In this document: positions 1 to 12,259 of the stretch, in pieces
How the letters are laid out: each line of letters opens with the position of its first letter
Position numbering within the stretch: the first letter of the stretch is position 1
DNA from: Hippopus hippopus
Taxonomy: Eukaryota; Mollusca; Bivalvia; Cardiida; Cardiidae
Direction of reading: 5' to 3'
DNA: 64,000 nt
NCBI GenBank assembly: GCA_946811185.2
Contig: OX328097.1
Span: 59,673,063 to 59,737,062, forward strand
The notes under the pieces: model-generated
Told to the model about the DNA's origin: nothing
The model's database searches: none
Seen by the model: only the letters and a program-made list of their open reading frames with translations
Position numbers and translations under genes: made by a program

Positions 1-542
1 TGGGATTTTCAGTTTCTTAGTTATGTTTAATCCATCATCTACAGACACTTTCGATTTTGACCAGTCTAAAATTTTGTCATTTGGTGAAGTGTTAATGATT
101 TTCACAAACCATTTCACCTATGATAAAGTGATATGCCAGTAAAATAATTATGTCATCATTATGTGTTTTACATCAGAATTTGTTGCAGGATGCAGGTCTG
201 CTATTTTGAAGGATGGACAAAACCACTTTTCAGACATCTGACATTTTTTTCTTCTTCCAAAAGTATTTTTTTACTATTTCAAAGACACAATTACCATCCT
301 ATGGGCCTGACTGAATTTGTTGCAATGTTGACAAGTCTGAAAGTTTGTCTTCTGGTAAAGATTCAACCGTTTGCGACAGGACAAAATTTTGGACTATTTT
401 TAATCAGCGTTTACAAACAGCAAATACAATATAGGTCAAATGATGGAATTTGTCTATTACCAGCATTTGCTCCTTTTCCTACAATATTTTCAAAATCCTT
501 CCTTCTCAGGGTCATTATAACTCAAGATTGTTTGGTAAAGGC

Positions 543-775
543 TAACACCTTACCACACAATCCCAAGTTTTAACGACCCTGAGAAAGAAGGTTTTGAAAA
601 CATTGTAGGAAAAGGAGAAAATGCTGGTAACTGGCATTTTCGTCTTTCCCCACAATGTTTCCTACCAATTCAAGGACAAATACAAATACTATTATTTGAA
701 AAACATTTGAATTGTTGCCTGTAAATTCCTTCAATATGGATGAGTCTTAAATTTTGCTGTGTAGTAAAGGGTTAA
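543..775 (+). repeat. TTAA MITE copy
   Basis: CACCTTACCACACAATCCC to GTAGTAAAGGGTTAA. It shares its right TTAA (772-775) with the next copy in opposite orientation. Confidence 0.85.
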
Positions 776-997
776 CCCTTTACCACACGGCAAAATTTAA
801 GACCTATCCCAATTGAAAGCATTTGCAGACGACAATTTTATAGTTGCTCAAATGACGCAACTTTCTTTGATAGGGTAGAAAACGGTGGGAAAAGGAGAAA
901 ATGCTGGTTACCAGCATTTTCTCCTTTTCCCACAATGTTTTCAAAGGGCCTCTTCTTCAGGGTCGTTAAAAGGCGTCATTTTGTGGTAAAGGGTTAA
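772..997 (-). repeat. TTAA MITE copy, full length
   Basis: TTAACCCTTTACCACACGGC to GTGGTAAAGGGTTAA with an intact core around GCTGGTTACCAGC. Confidence 0.9.
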
Positions 998-1157
998 ACA
1001 GCAAGCTGCAGCACCTGTTTCCAGCCAGTAATTTCCATGCCCACTGATGTGATCATGAACTGTTAAATCAAAAATGTATTATATCTTTCTCTAAATCAAG
1101 ATCTTTTCTGATAGATGGGTTATCACTGATTTAGAATTATCTCACAAATCTTCAATG

Positions 1158-1364
1158 TTTGACTTTCCAAAGTTGAATGCATTTGCAGATTACATATTTG
1201 TGATGCTCAGATGACAAAATTTTTTCTATTAGTGGAAAGAAAATATCATGGAAAAAAAATCTGGTTTCTTCCATTCCCTTCCATTTTCTTCCATTCCCCC
1301 AAGGTTTTCGAAAGCCTTTTTTCTTGGGGTCATTTAAACATGGGATTATTTGGTAAAAAGTTAA
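1158..1364 (-). repeat. TTAA MITE copy, diverged
   Basis: GCATTTGCAGATTACA and GGATTATTTGGTAAAAAGTTAA are kept; the core has decayed to CCATTCCCTTCC repeats. Confidence 0.7.
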
Positions 1365-1799
1365 CTGACTATCTCTCAACATGCTATTGGTAACCTAACC
1401 TTGCTTTTACAGGCAGTATTAATCAAGATCAGACTGCAAAAAACATACACTATGATCATATTCTTGCATAAAACTCTTAACAAATGAAATTTAAAACTGC
1501 AATGTACACTAAATTTGGAAGAAAGAATGAGGATATGCATTAATATGCAGAAAAGGAAAAAAAAAAGGCATAATTATTTATTAGTTCCCAATACATTATG
1601 CTGTATTGGTTTAACAGGTGAAATGAACATAAAACTCTTAATGAAGTCTTAAATCACGCAGCAGGATTGTTGTTAAACAGTGTCACCACAAAATGACATT
1701 TAAAGTTTATGAAGTTGAGATCCTTCACAAAACAAAATTATTTAAGTTTTAAGTGATCTAGTGCCAAATAGACTTAATTATCATGAAGTTATCAACCCT

Positions 1800-2027
1800 T
1801 TAACTCTTTACTAAACAACAAAATTTTAGACCTGTCCAAAATGAGAGGACTTGCCGATAAATCTAAAATGGTGGCTAAAATGGTGATATTTGTCTGTTAA
1901 CATGTAGAAAACATTGTGGGAAAAGGAGAAAATGCTGGTAACCAGCATTTTCTTCTTTTCCCACAATGTTTTCAAAAGGTTTTTTTTCAGGGTTGTTAAA
2001 ACTCGGGATTGTGTGGTGAAGGGTTAA
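1800..2027 (-). repeat. TTAA MITE copy, full length
   Basis: TTAACTCTTTACTAAACAAC to GTGTGGTGAAGGGTTAA; it abuts the chimeric copy that starts at 2024. Confidence 0.9.
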
Positions 2028-2286
2028 CTCTTTGCCAGATGACAAAATATTAGAGTTGCCAATATTGAAAGCATTTGCAGACAATGATTTGATGCAAATT
2101 ATAGGATTTGTCTGTATAGGAGTAGAAGACATAGAGAATAGAAAAAGCTGGTTACAAGCATTTTCTCCTTTACCCACAAAGTTTTCTGCTCTTTGAATGA
2201 CATGCTTTCAACAACATTTAATTTGTTGTTTGCAAATGCTTTCAAAACAACAAGTCTAAAAATTGAAAGTTTGGTAAAGTGTTGGG
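2024..2286. repeat. TTAA MITE copy, chimeric (two identical outer arms)
   Basis: The left arm (GACAAAATATTAGAGTTGCC, GCATTTGCAGAC) and the right arm (GCAAATGCTTTCAA, AAGTCTAAAAATT) are both the phenotype-free AAATTTTAGAC arm, so the copy is a larger palindrome than normal. Confidence 0.7.
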
Positions 2287-2916
2287 TCAACATAAAGTAG
2301 TTACCATCCATTGTTTGAAACACAAATTTCTATAATGTTATAGGAATTTAGTTGAAATAAAACTAAAAAGTAGGCATGGCACCTCCATTTTTGTCTGTTT
2401 GTCTTCCATTTTTCTTTTTATATTATTTATAATTTGTGTTGATATTTCACTAATTGCTAAGTGATGAGAGTTTTGTAGTGGAAATGTTATTGACTTTCTT
2501 TTAGAAAGACATATTAGGCACAAACCAATAGTGTCGTCATGAATGCATTTTGAACTCAGTGTGGTACAAAATATGACCATTATAAGGACACTTAAACACA
2601 AAAACTTTGTAAATGAGTCATTCTCTTTGAAAAGGGGGTTTAATTCATCTGCAAAAAATATTAACACAGAGATGATTTTTATCTACACATATGAAACCCT
2701 CAAGAAAAAGATAGTTTTGTTGAAAGTTGACAGTTTATAACTGTCTTTTAGATAAGTATTTTGCTATATCTGCTGAAAAGCATGGTCTCCATTATGATGG
2801 CAATGCCTGATCTTGATCTACACTTTTGGTAGAAGAAAAAAATCATGTCATTGTTGATCCTAAATCAAACTCCATGTTCAGTCTTTGAACACTGCTCTTG
2901 ATATAATTATGGCTTG

Positions 2917-3167
2917 CAACATGCGAAAAGGGGCATTTGGACATTTGCGTAAAGTGTCGTCTCGGATCAGCCTGCGCAGTCAGCGCAGGCTAATCTGAAA
3001 CGACACTTTCCTTTTTTATGTAATTTTCTGTTTTGTGCAAGACTACTGAGGAACAAAATCTAATGTAGATGTAAAGTGCCGTCTCGGATTAGCCTGCGTG
3101 GACTGCGCAGGCTGATCCAAGACGACACTTTACGCAAATGTCCGAATACCCCTTTTCGTGTGTTGCA
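2917..3167. mobile_element. 251-bp fold-back MITE (GCGCAGGCT family)
   Basis: The ends CAACATGCGAAAAGGGGCAT and GGGGTATTCGGACATTTGCG (reverse strand) pair, followed inside by AAGTGTCGTCTCGGATCAGC and its complement. Each arm contains its own GCCTGCGCAG...GCGCAGGC hairpin. Related GCCTGCGCAGGCTGACA pieces lie near 13493 and 14425. Confidence 0.8.
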
Positions 3168-3610
3168 AAGCATATAGAGTTTGAATTTACTGGACCTAAG
3201 GGATCCAGCGACAGTTTGTTCATTGTATGTTTGGGAAAAAAAGAGTCTTTACCAAACAATAGCACCGTGTTTTAGTGACTCTGAAAAGTAAAGCTTTTAA
3301 AAACGTTGTGGGCAAAGGACTAATTGCTGGTAACTAGTTTTAACTCATACATTGAATATCTTATGAGGAAGTTTATTCTCCAGTGCAGCGGTAAAATAAT
3401 AATCTAAGACAATGAATTCAGAACAAGTCAAGTTCTATGATTAAAAAAGAAAAATCAGCTCAATAAAGTATTGGTGAAAAAAAAAAGGACAAAAAAATCA
3501 AGCAACATAGCACATTTGATAGCTCTGTAATGGGGAGAAAGGCAAATATTTACATAGTAGGATACTATTCAGCCTCTAATCTCCTTGTTCAATAATCCTT
3601 GTATTTCATT

Positions 3611-3838
3611 ATCTCTCTACCAGCAGACAAACTTTTAGACTTGTCCAAATTTAAATATTTTGAAGACAATAGATCAGATAGAGCTCACCTAATTTGATTT
3701 GTTATTGATAGGATAGAAAAACATTGTGGGAAAAGGAGAAAATGTTGGTCCCCCAACATTTTCTCCTTTTCCCACAATGTTTTCTAAGGCAATGTTCCTT
3801 TGGGTCATCAGAACATGGGATTGTTTGACAAAGGGTTA
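3611..3838 (-). repeat. TTAA MITE copy
   Basis: CTCTACCAGCAGACAAAC to GTTTGACAAAGGGTTA. The centre reads GTTGGTCCCCCAACA instead of GCTGGTAACCAGC, a compensated change that keeps the palindrome. Confidence 0.85.
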
Positions 3839-4066
3839 TACCCTGAATGTACTCTCTGTTCAACTCTTTATTCGACAATAAGATTTTGGACTTGTCCACA
3901 CTCAAAGCACCATTCTAGACTCTTCCAAATTGAATGCATTTGTAGATGACTAAATTGAATATGGGTCTAAAGATTTCATTTGTCTTTGAAAAGGTATACA
4001 CATTGTGGGAAAGGGAGTCAAAGCTAGTCACTAACATTTTCAATATGGCTTAACGTCCTCGGTCTA

Positions 4067-4252
4067 AAAGACAGGAGGGTCCATAGTCACCAACCATTCT
4101 TAGGAATATTCTTTGGCTAATTTTAAAGGATTTTCAAGATTTGAAAGTAACACAACTTCTGATTGGCTAAACCAAATGTTTTAAAGTTTAGAAAATCTTG
4201 GAGTATAGGGCAAGGAATGTTCTTAAAAATGGTTCGTGAATAAGGACCCAGA
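4067..4252. mobile_element. 186-bp fold-back MITE (GGGTCC family)
   Basis: GGGTCCATAGTCACCAACCA and the complement of TGGTTCGTGAATAAGGACCC form the ends; ATTCTTTGGCTAAT and CTGATTGGCTAAACC lie inside. A half copy is at about 38205-38320. Confidence 0.7.
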
Positions 4253-4820
4253 TTGTCTGGCAAAGAACTCAGTGCTTGACAATCTAAGTTTGCTTTTTCA
4301 TCTGAGAACTTTTTAAAGCATAAGTTTCAGCAGTAAGTCTTTTATACCAAAATGCTTTGCTTATGATCATTTACTCTATATTAAACTTATATTGTATTAT
4401 AAAACAGGAAGAGGAAAATGTCAAAGGGTCTGTATACATAGGTTCAATGGTGCAAAGTATTAGGTTGTTGGATCAATGGGGGATTTCTGTTGCACTTGCT
4501 TTGATGTACTTGGTAATCCAGTAATTAATTCAATAAAGTATATAGAGCCCACTTTACAGTGGCAGTTTTGTTTTTTATTGGTTTTATGCATTTTAACTCT
4601 GATGGCAGAGTTTTAGAATTGTGCTTGTTGAAAGTTTTAGTGGACGAAAAATAAAATTTGGCCATAATTATAAGATCTGTTATGGAAAGGTTAGGAATCA
4701 TTGTGGGGAAAGAAGAAAGTGCAAGTTACCAGCTTTTACTCCGTTTCTCTACAATATTTTTGAAAGCTTTCTTCTTCATGGTTATGAAAACAGGATTGTT
4801 TGGTAGAGTGAACAGTTTTT

Positions 4821-5049
4821 TACTCTTTACCACACAGAGAAATTTAAGACTGGTCAAAATTAAAAGCGTATACATACCATGAATTAATTGTTACTAAAAT
4901 AAAAAAATTTTGTTGGTAAAAGGGTTAAAAAATATGGTAGGAAAAGGATCAAATGCCTGTTACCACCATTTTTTCCTTTTCCCACAATGTTTTCAAAAGC
5001 CTTTTCAATCAGTGTTGTTAAAACTCAGGATTATGTGGTAAAGGGTTAA
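4821..5049 (-). repeat. TTAA MITE copy
   Basis: TACTCTTTACCACACAGAG to TATGTGGTAAAGGGTTAA; the left core arm is partly decayed. Confidence 0.8.
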
Positions 5050-6126
5050 ATACACTTAGCAAAACATAGCTTGATGTCTTGGTCCTGAGCAGCTCTGTGG
5101 TAAAAGTGATGGATTAGTTATCAAGGGGTTCTGAGTTCTAACCTCATCTGCTGCACTTTTCTGTCTGAGTGTCTGTAGGCAAGCCACAACTGAGCCCATG
5201 CCTAGTATTGATGGAACCCAGGAAACATGTAAGCTGTTTTGATACAACAAAAAATTAATAGTTGAAAGTAGGATTTACTGTTTACCAGATGACAAAATTT
5301 TAGACTTGTCCAATTTGATAGCATTTACAGACGACAAATTAAATCTGGTTAGAATAGGGAAAGCTGTCTGAGAAAAGGTAGAAAATATTGTGGGAAAAGG
5401 AGAAAATGCTTTGGAAAGGGTTCATTTGTTACCTGCAAATACTAAGGATATTATTGTGGGTCTAAAATCTTGGGAATTAACAAATTCTTACCTCATGTAT
5501 GTTTTAATTTCTGCAAAAAATACAACAATCTTGAAAAAAAATCTTTTTTGTGCCATCATCCTGTACTGACAACTACAACCCCTTTAATTGGTGGTATTAA
5601 CAGCCTAGACTGTATTCTGGTTGACTTTGTTGAAAAAAAGGCAGTTGTTGACAAAGGTCCCAGTCAGTAGCCCCACATTACAGGGTGTCTGGGTGAAATA
5701 TACCTTAATTGTAAATATATGCAAGCAGATATCTTGGCAGTTTTTATCGATATGCGAAAATCCCCAAGATTTCCATGATGCCAACATTTTGGGTATTATG
5801 GTACTTTGAAATCTGGACAAGGCTAAGATTTTTTTATCTTGTAAAGAGATAAGTAGCTATGCTTGTGCTGCAGTTATTAGAGTAATTTTTGCAATGTAAT
5901 CATTATAGAGGTATTTCATAATTTGAAATGAATACAAAATTAATTAGAAGGCATTGAACAGATTTTCAGAAGTTTGTTTAAACTAAGTGCATGCTAATTT
6001 ACTCAAGATAATGTCAATATTGAAATAATTGACAATGCAGCCAGACTTAGACAGCATCAAAGAAACTAGAATTTTTCAAAGTTCATTATTTTTGAACCAG
6101 ACAGCAAAATTTCAGACTCGTCTATA

Positions 6127-6350
6127 TTAACCGTATTCCACACAATCCCGACTTTTAAAGATCCTGATGAAGAAAGCTTTCGAAAACACTGTGGGAAAAG
6201 GAGATAATGCTGGTAACCAGCACTTTCTCCTTTTCCGATATTGTTTTCCATTTTGGTACAAATTCCATCATTTTTGCAACACTTGATTTATCGCCTGCAA
6301 AGGCTTTCAATTCAGACATGCCTAAAATTTTGTCATGTAGTAAAGAGTTA
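6127..6350 (+). repeat. TTAA MITE copy
   Basis: TTAACCGTATTCCACACAAT to CATGTAGTAAAGAGTTA. Confidence 0.85.
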
Positions 6351-6545
6351 TCACTTGCTGAGCAGAAAACAAATTTGCCTCTGTTCATGGGATTTCTTCT
6401 GGAAAAATATTGTAGAGAAAGGAGAAAATGCTGGTTACCTTGGGTTTCTTTACAAAGAAATGAATATTTTCATTTTACAGAAAAATTTTTAAAATTTAAA
6501 ATTTCAACCTATAGAGCCCTACACCTTTGGTTTGTAATAAACCCT

Positions 6546-6773
6546 TTAACCCTTTACCACACGGCAAAATTTTAGACCTATCCAAATTTAAAGCATATGC
6601 AGACAACAATCTCATAGTAGCTAATATGACACAATTTTTCTTTGATAAGGTAGAAAACTCTGTGGGAAAAGGAGAAAATGCTGGTTACCAGCATTTTCTT
6701 CTTTTCCCGCAATGTTTTCAAAAGGCTTTTTCCTCAGGGTCTGAAAAGTCGTCATTGTGTGGTAAAGGGTTAA
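6546..6773 (-). repeat. TTAA MITE copy, full length
   Basis: TTAACCCTTTACCACACGGC to GTGTGGTAAAGGGTTAA. A partial plus copy (CTTTACCAGACAATCCC) follows to about 6960. Confidence 0.9.
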
Positions 6774-7073
6774 ACCTTTACCAGACAATCCCAAATTTAA
6801 TAACCCTGAAGAAGAAAGCTTTCAAAAACATTCACCTTTTCCACAATGTTTTCCAGGTATTGAAGAACAACACTGCATTTGTACCACATTTGAATTGGTT
6901 GTGTGCAGATACTTTCAAATTAGAAGAGTTTGGAATTCGTCATTCGCTAAAGAGCCAAGTGGCTGCTTCTAGAATATATAAAGCAATGAGTAGGTTCAAG
7001 TTCATACAGTTTGATCCCAACCTACACTGCCTGTAGAAAGATATTGAGTTGTGCTCCAAGGTTTAAGATACTT

Positions 7074-8460
7074 TTAGCTCACCTGAGCACAAAGTACTCA
7101 AGGTGAGCTTTTGTGATCGTGCTGTGTCTGTCATGCAGCGTGCGTCCTCCATCATGCGTCGTCAACTTTTACCTTGTGTATGCTCTAGAGGTCACATTTT
7201 TAGTCCAATACTCATGAAACTTGGTCAGGGTGTTTGTCTTGATGATACCTTGGACGAGTTTAAAAATGGGTCATGTTGGGTCAGAAACTAGGCCACTAGG
7301 TCAAATCTTAGAAAAACCTTGTGTACACTGTAGTGGCCATATTTTCAGTTCGATACTTATGAAAATTTGTCAGAATGTTTGTCGTGATGATATGTCGAAC
7401 GAGCCTGAAAATACATCATGTAGGGCAATAAACTAGGTCACTAGGTCAAATATTAGAAAAAGCTTGTGTACACTCTAGAGGCCACATTTTCAGTTCAATA
7501 CTCTTAGAATTTTTTTAGAATGTTTGTGTTGATGATATCTTGGACAGGTTTGAAAACAGGTCAGGTCAGGTCAAAACTAGATCACTAGGTCAAGTCTTAG
7601 AAAAAACATATGTACGCTCTAAAGGCCACAGTTTCAGTTCAGTACTCTTGAAAATTTGTCAGAATGTTTGTCTTGATAATCTGAACAAGTTTGAAAATGG
7701 GTCATGTCGGGTCAAAAACTAGGTCACTAGGTCAAGTCTTAGAAAAACCTTGTGGTACGCTCTAAAGGCCTCAGTTACAGTCCAATACTCATGAAACTTG
7801 GTCAGAATGTTTGTCTTGATGACATCTTGGATGAGTTTGAAAATGGGTCAGGTTGGGTAAAAAACTAGGTCACTAGGTCACATGTTAGAAAAACCATGTG
7901 TACACTCCGGAAGCCACATTTTAAATCCAATACTCATGAAAGTTGGTCAGAATGTCTTAATGATATCCCGAACGAGTTTGAAAATGAGTCACATGCAGTC
8001 AAAAAGTAGGTCACCAGGTCAAATGTATGAAATAAGTTGTGTGGCTATAGAGTGAACATTTTCTGTCCAATACTTATGAAAATTACAATGGTTTTCTTCA
8101 TGATCAATAAGATGAGATTGAAAACATTGAGTAAAAAACTTGACCACCATGTTAAATCTTGGAAAAACCTTGTGCACACTGTAGAGGCCACATTTCCTGT
8201 CCAATACTCATGAAAGGTTGTCAGAATCTTTGTTTGATAATATCTACCATTGGAAAATGGGCTATCTTGGGCTAAAAAATAGGCAACTTAAAACAAATTC
8301 TAGAAAAAGCTTGTGTACAAGGCAGAGGTAAATTTTCAGTCCAATAATTATTACAGCTTGTTAGAATGTTTGTCATAATATCTCAAAAGAGATTGAAAAA
8401 TGGGTTATGTTTGGTCAAAAGGCTCAGATGAGCGACTTCAGGGCCGTCATGGCCCTCTTG
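7074..8460 (+). mobile_element. HINE/pearl-like element 1 with tandem core repeats
   Basis: Subterminal inverted repeats GCTCACCTGAGC (7078) and GCTCAGATGAGC (8422) bracket eight or so diverged units of about 135-140 bp (motifs AACTAGGTCACTAGGTCAA, CTTGTGTACACTCTAGAGG, AATACTCATGAAACTTGGTC). The 5' end folds as TGAGC...GCTCA. The 3' end is a hairpin AGGGCCGTCATGGCCCT followed by CTTG. This layout matches pearl elements of bivalves, which are grouped with Helentron-associated elements. Short open frames inside are by-products. Confidence 0.8.
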
Positions 8461-8672
8461 ATAGACAGAATTCGTTGAGATATATCAGGGTCCTGCATCA
8501 CTCAATGGTGAAGGTGCAGGATTTGCAACCTGGAGGTCCTTGGGTGGAACCTTACTTGAGGTGCTGGGATTTTCTTGGGAGGCAAGATTCTTTAAAGCCC
8601 TGGCATAGTACTGGTGAATCCAAGGACATGCATTGACTGTCACTTTAATATGATGGAAAAGATGTAAAACCT

Positions 8673-8709
<37 letters not shown>

Positions 8710-8735
8710 GTCCATCCATCCATCCATCAATCAAT
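8673..8735. repeat. AATC / CATC microsatellite
   Basis: A run of AATC units passing into CATC units, ending near CAATCAATGG; likely the tail of an unassigned SINE-like sequence at about 8461-8672 (AAGATGTAAAACCTAATC). Confidence 0.7.
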
Positions 8736-8985
8736 GGACAAACCAACCAAGCTGGTAGCCAGCATTCACTCCTTTACCCACAATGTGTTCAAAAGCGGTC
8801 TACTACAATGTTATAAACAGGCTTTATTAAAAAGTACATGCTGAACAAAGATGAACATGCTGTTACTGTTTACCAAAGAGAGCCTTAGCAAACTGAGCAT
8901 GTTTTATGGTGTTAATTTATTGCAGTTATAACCTGTTGATTAATGTGATAATTGGCAATCATATTGGCTAGACCAATCTTGTTTT

Positions 8986-9206
8986 GACCCTTTATCGCAC
9001 AACCATGAGTTTTAATGACCTTGAAGAAAAAGCCATTTGAAAACATTGTGGGAAAAGGAGAATGCTGGTAACCAGCATTTTCTCCTTTTCCCACAATGTT
9101 TTCTACCCTTTCCAAAAACAAATTTCCATTTTTGAGTCCCATTTATTTTGTTGTCTACAAAGCTTTGAATTTGGACTAATCTAAAATTTTGTGATTTGGT
9201 AATTAA
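8986..9206 (+). repeat. TTAA MITE copy, full length
   Basis: GACCCTTTATCGCACAACC to GATTTGGTAATTAA; near-perfect core hairpin. Confidence 0.88.
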
Positions 9207-9424
9207 AGCCTTTGTAAGGTATTTTATTCTCCAGGTAATGCAAATAATTCCACAACGTATGTCTTTGTACTTTATTTTTGAGACATAATCTGTTGAAATT
9301 AAGAATAATTTTGCACTTTTTTTACATCTGATAATTATAGATATTAGCATAATTAATACCTACTAATGACTTTTTTTCATCCTGTGGCACATCTGATCTT
9401 GATCCACACTGTCCATTTCATTCC

Positions 9425-9612
9425 TCTACCACCTCTGACCTTTGTTACGACGATGTTATGTGGGAAAGCAGACAGTGGCTTGGAAAGAAAATTGTGCGGG
9501 GTACTGGTAAAAGAGACTCCAGGAAAGCATGGATAGGTGCAGTGGCCAGCGGGATATAACTGAAATAATGTTGAAAACAGCATTAAACACCAAACAATCA
9601 ATCAATCAATCC
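9425..9612 (+). mobile_element. 5'-truncated SINE with AATC tail
   Basis: Begins within the SINE body (GTTATGTGGGAAAGCAGAC) and ends in CAATCAATCAATCAATC; the tRNA head is missing. Confidence 0.65.
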
Positions 9613-9804
9613 ACACTGTCCACAAATGCTTCTTGTGTCGTCTACAGTAAAGAAGTTATGATGTCAACTGCAGAGATGGTTTAGAATATATTTTGTGCTT
9701 CATCCCTATACAAAACAATTCGATGTAAATATGACCCTGAAGGAAAAGGATTTCAAAAACATTGTGTGAAAAGGAGAAAATGCTGGCAACCAATATGTTC
9801 TCCT

Positions 9805-10021
9805 TTAACCCTTTCCCAAACGACAAATTTTAGACTCTTCCAAACTCAAAGAAATTGCAGACGACAAAGTAATATTTGATAAAAGTGACAGAAAGTTGTC
9901 TAATAGGGTAGAAAACATTGTAGGAAAAGGAGAAACTGCAATTTCTCCTTTTCCCACAGTGTTTTCAAAAGACTTGTACTGCAGACACGTAAAAACACGG
10001 GTTTGTTTGGGAGAGGGTTAA
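9805..10021 (-). repeat. TTAA MITE copy
   Basis: TTAACCCTTTCCCAAACGAC to TTTGGGAGAGGGTTAA; the core centre is shortened to AAACTGCAATTT. Confidence 0.85.
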
Positions 10022-10144
10022 CTATAAGGTTTTCTTTATTTTATAAAGAAATCCACTCGTTGAGCTGTACTGAATTTGTTGTCTGCAAATGTTTACAGTA
10101 TGCAGTAGTCTAGAATTTTGTCATTTAGTAAAAAGGTAATGGAT

Positions 10145-10355
10145 TTAACCCTTTACCACACACTCCTGACTTTTATTGACCCTGAGAAAGAGGTCTTTTA
10201 AATATGTTGATGGAAGAGGAGAAAATGCAGGTAACAAGCATTTTTTTTTTCCCTTTCCAAAAATGTTTTCTGTATTTTCAAGAGCGAACTCAATCATTTC
10301 AGTGGCATTTAATATGTTGTCTGCAAATGCTTGCTAATTTATTTTATGGTTAAGA
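10145..10355 (+). repeat. TTAA MITE copy
   Basis: TTAACCCTTTACCACACACT to TTATGGTTAAGAGTTGA. Confidence 0.75.
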
Positions 10356-10545
10356 GTTGAAAGTTTAAATGTCAGATTTTATACAAGGATTTTGATACTG
10401 GTAAAGCACAGTAGCTCCAGACTCCTGACATATAATCCAAACAGCCCAGACTCCTGGGTGGGGATAACGGTTTCACAGACCCATACCTGGGGTGTCAAAA
10501 ATTAAATTAACCCTTCATGCAGTGAACTTTGATACGCTGTGTACC

Positions 10546-10761
10546 TTAACCCTTTATTGCACAATGCAGACTTTAATGACCCTGGGGATAAAGCCTTTTG
10601 AAAACATTGTGGGAAAAGGTGACCAGCATTTTCTCCTTTTCCCACAATGTTTTCTACCCTATCAAAGAAAAAATGCACCATTTAAGCCATAATGAAATTT
10701 TCGTCTGCAAATGCTTTCCATTTGAACAAGGCTAAAATTTTATCGTCTGGTAAAGGGTTAA
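10546..10761 (+). repeat. TTAA MITE copy
   Basis: TTAACCCTTTATTGCACAAT to GTCTGGTAAAGGGTTAA; the left core arm lost its AGAAAATGCTGGTA part. Confidence 0.88.
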
Positions 10762-10983
10762 CATGTACTCATAGATGACTTGGGGAAAAAAAAAACACAA
10801 GATAGGATTTATATAGGAATACCAGGACTTTTTTTTTTCTGTAGAACTTTTCTGAAAAATTATGGAAAGCTGGAGGGAAAATTTCTATTTTTGACACCAT
10901 ATTCAAAGCTGAAATTCTATCAATGTAGAGACCTGTGTTTGAAAAACAATAAAGATAAGCCTGTATAGACTGTAGACTGAGGT

Positions 10984-11191
10984 CAAGAATAGGGCACCCA
11001 AATGTGGATTCCTGTAACATCGCCTTTCATCGCCGAAAAACGTACGGATTCGGCTAAGACTAGGGTAATCTGTAATCAATTGGCCGATAGATGCTGGTTC
11101 CCCGTATCGATTATGGATTACCCGAGTCTTAACCGAATCCGTACGATGAAAGGCGATGTTATACAAATCCCATTAGGGTACCCTATCCTTA
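10984..11191. mobile_element. 208-bp fold-back element
   Basis: Arms AATAGGGCACCCAAATGTGG / complement of CCCATTAGGGTACCCTATCC, continued by ACATCGCCTTTCATCG and GTACGGATTCGGCTAAGAC with matching partners at 11107-11160. It interrupts the minisatellite-like DNA. Confidence 0.75.
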
Positions 11192-11291
11192 ATGTTGCAT
11201 GACCTATACTACAGACTAAGGCTTTGACTACATACTGTTTACTGTATATCCATGATAAAAATGCATGTTTTATACTGAAAATCCAGGATAT

Positions 11292-11605
11292 TGATTTAGT
11301 GATTGATTGTATGGTGTTCAACGCCATTTTCGACATTATTTCATTTATATAGCTGTGGCCAGTGCACCTGTCCATGCTTTCCTGGAGTTTCTGTTTACCG
11401 GTACTCAGCACAGTATTCTTTCCAAGCCACTGGCTGCTTTCCCACATAACCATTGTCCAAACAATGATCAGCAGTGAGAGAGGAATGAATCGTGTCGCAA
11501 TGACTATCATCAATCCTCGAAAAGGAATTGGTTGAGCTGGGGACCGAACCAGCAACCCCCTGTTCTCAAGTCCTGTATGCTACCTACTGAGCTACCAGAG
11601 CTTGA
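11292..11605 (-). mobile_element. tRNA-derived SINE (minus), near full length
   Basis: Read on the minus strand: box A TAGCTCAGTAGG near 11584-11596, box B GGTTCGGTCCC at 11540-11550, a body with AAGCAGCCAGTGGCTTGG, and a CAATCAATC tail. It is inserted in the degenerate minisatellite, which resumes on both sides. Confidence 0.75.
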
Positions 11606-12196
11606 TAGATCCAGGATAAGACTGCATGGTCTATACTGTAGATACAGTATAAGACTATGTTCTGTACTGAAGACCCAGGATAAGACTGATGTACACTGTA
11701 TCCAGGTTAATTTTTTTTACTGAAGACCCAGAATACACCGGAGTGGTCTACACTTGGATTCAGGTAAAGCCTATCTGTTCTAATCTAGATCCAGGATAAG
11801 ACTATACATTTGTGATGGAGGATAAGCGTGTACTGTGTGCTACCCTGTAGATCTATCATAAACTAGTTTGTTGTACATGGTAGATCCAGGATAAGACTGG
11901 ATGTGCTACACTATTTCAGACACCTCCCCCATAAGCCTGTATGTTCAACTCTGGAGATACAAAATAAGACTGCTTATTCTAAATTGTAGATCAAGGATAA
12001 GGGTTTATCATACATTGTAGATTCAGGATAAGACAACATGCTCCACACTGTAGACCTAGGATTATACTGAATGCTCAATACTGAAGACTTTACCCTTATC
12101 CTGCTAAATAACTAAAAGGAAATCTTCAATTTGATAATAAAAACCCGAATATTTCTCTTTCAAAGTTGCGTTTTGGGGAATGAAATCTCCTTTTTG

Positions 12197-12259
12197 GACA
12201 GTATAGATCCAAGATCAGACTGCACATTCTGTGCAGTCTGATCTTGATCTACACTGTCT
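12197..12259. repeat. Short palindrome repeat (AGATCAGACTGCACA family)
   Basis: AAGATCAGACTGCAC / GTGCAGTCTGATCTT around ATTCT, extended by ATAGATC/GATCTACA and flanked by GACAGT/ACTGTC. Confidence 0.8.

Noticed and set aside
7103..7722. Three successive open frames with similar peptides (SRGHIFSPILMK, SGHIFSSILMK, SKGHSFSSVLLK).
   Set aside because: They are the translated tandem units of a HINE/pearl-like element, not a repeat protein.
11536..11600. Minus-strand tRNA-like sequence.
   Set aside because: It continues into the SINE body and AATC tail found in several other copies; no functional tRNA fold.
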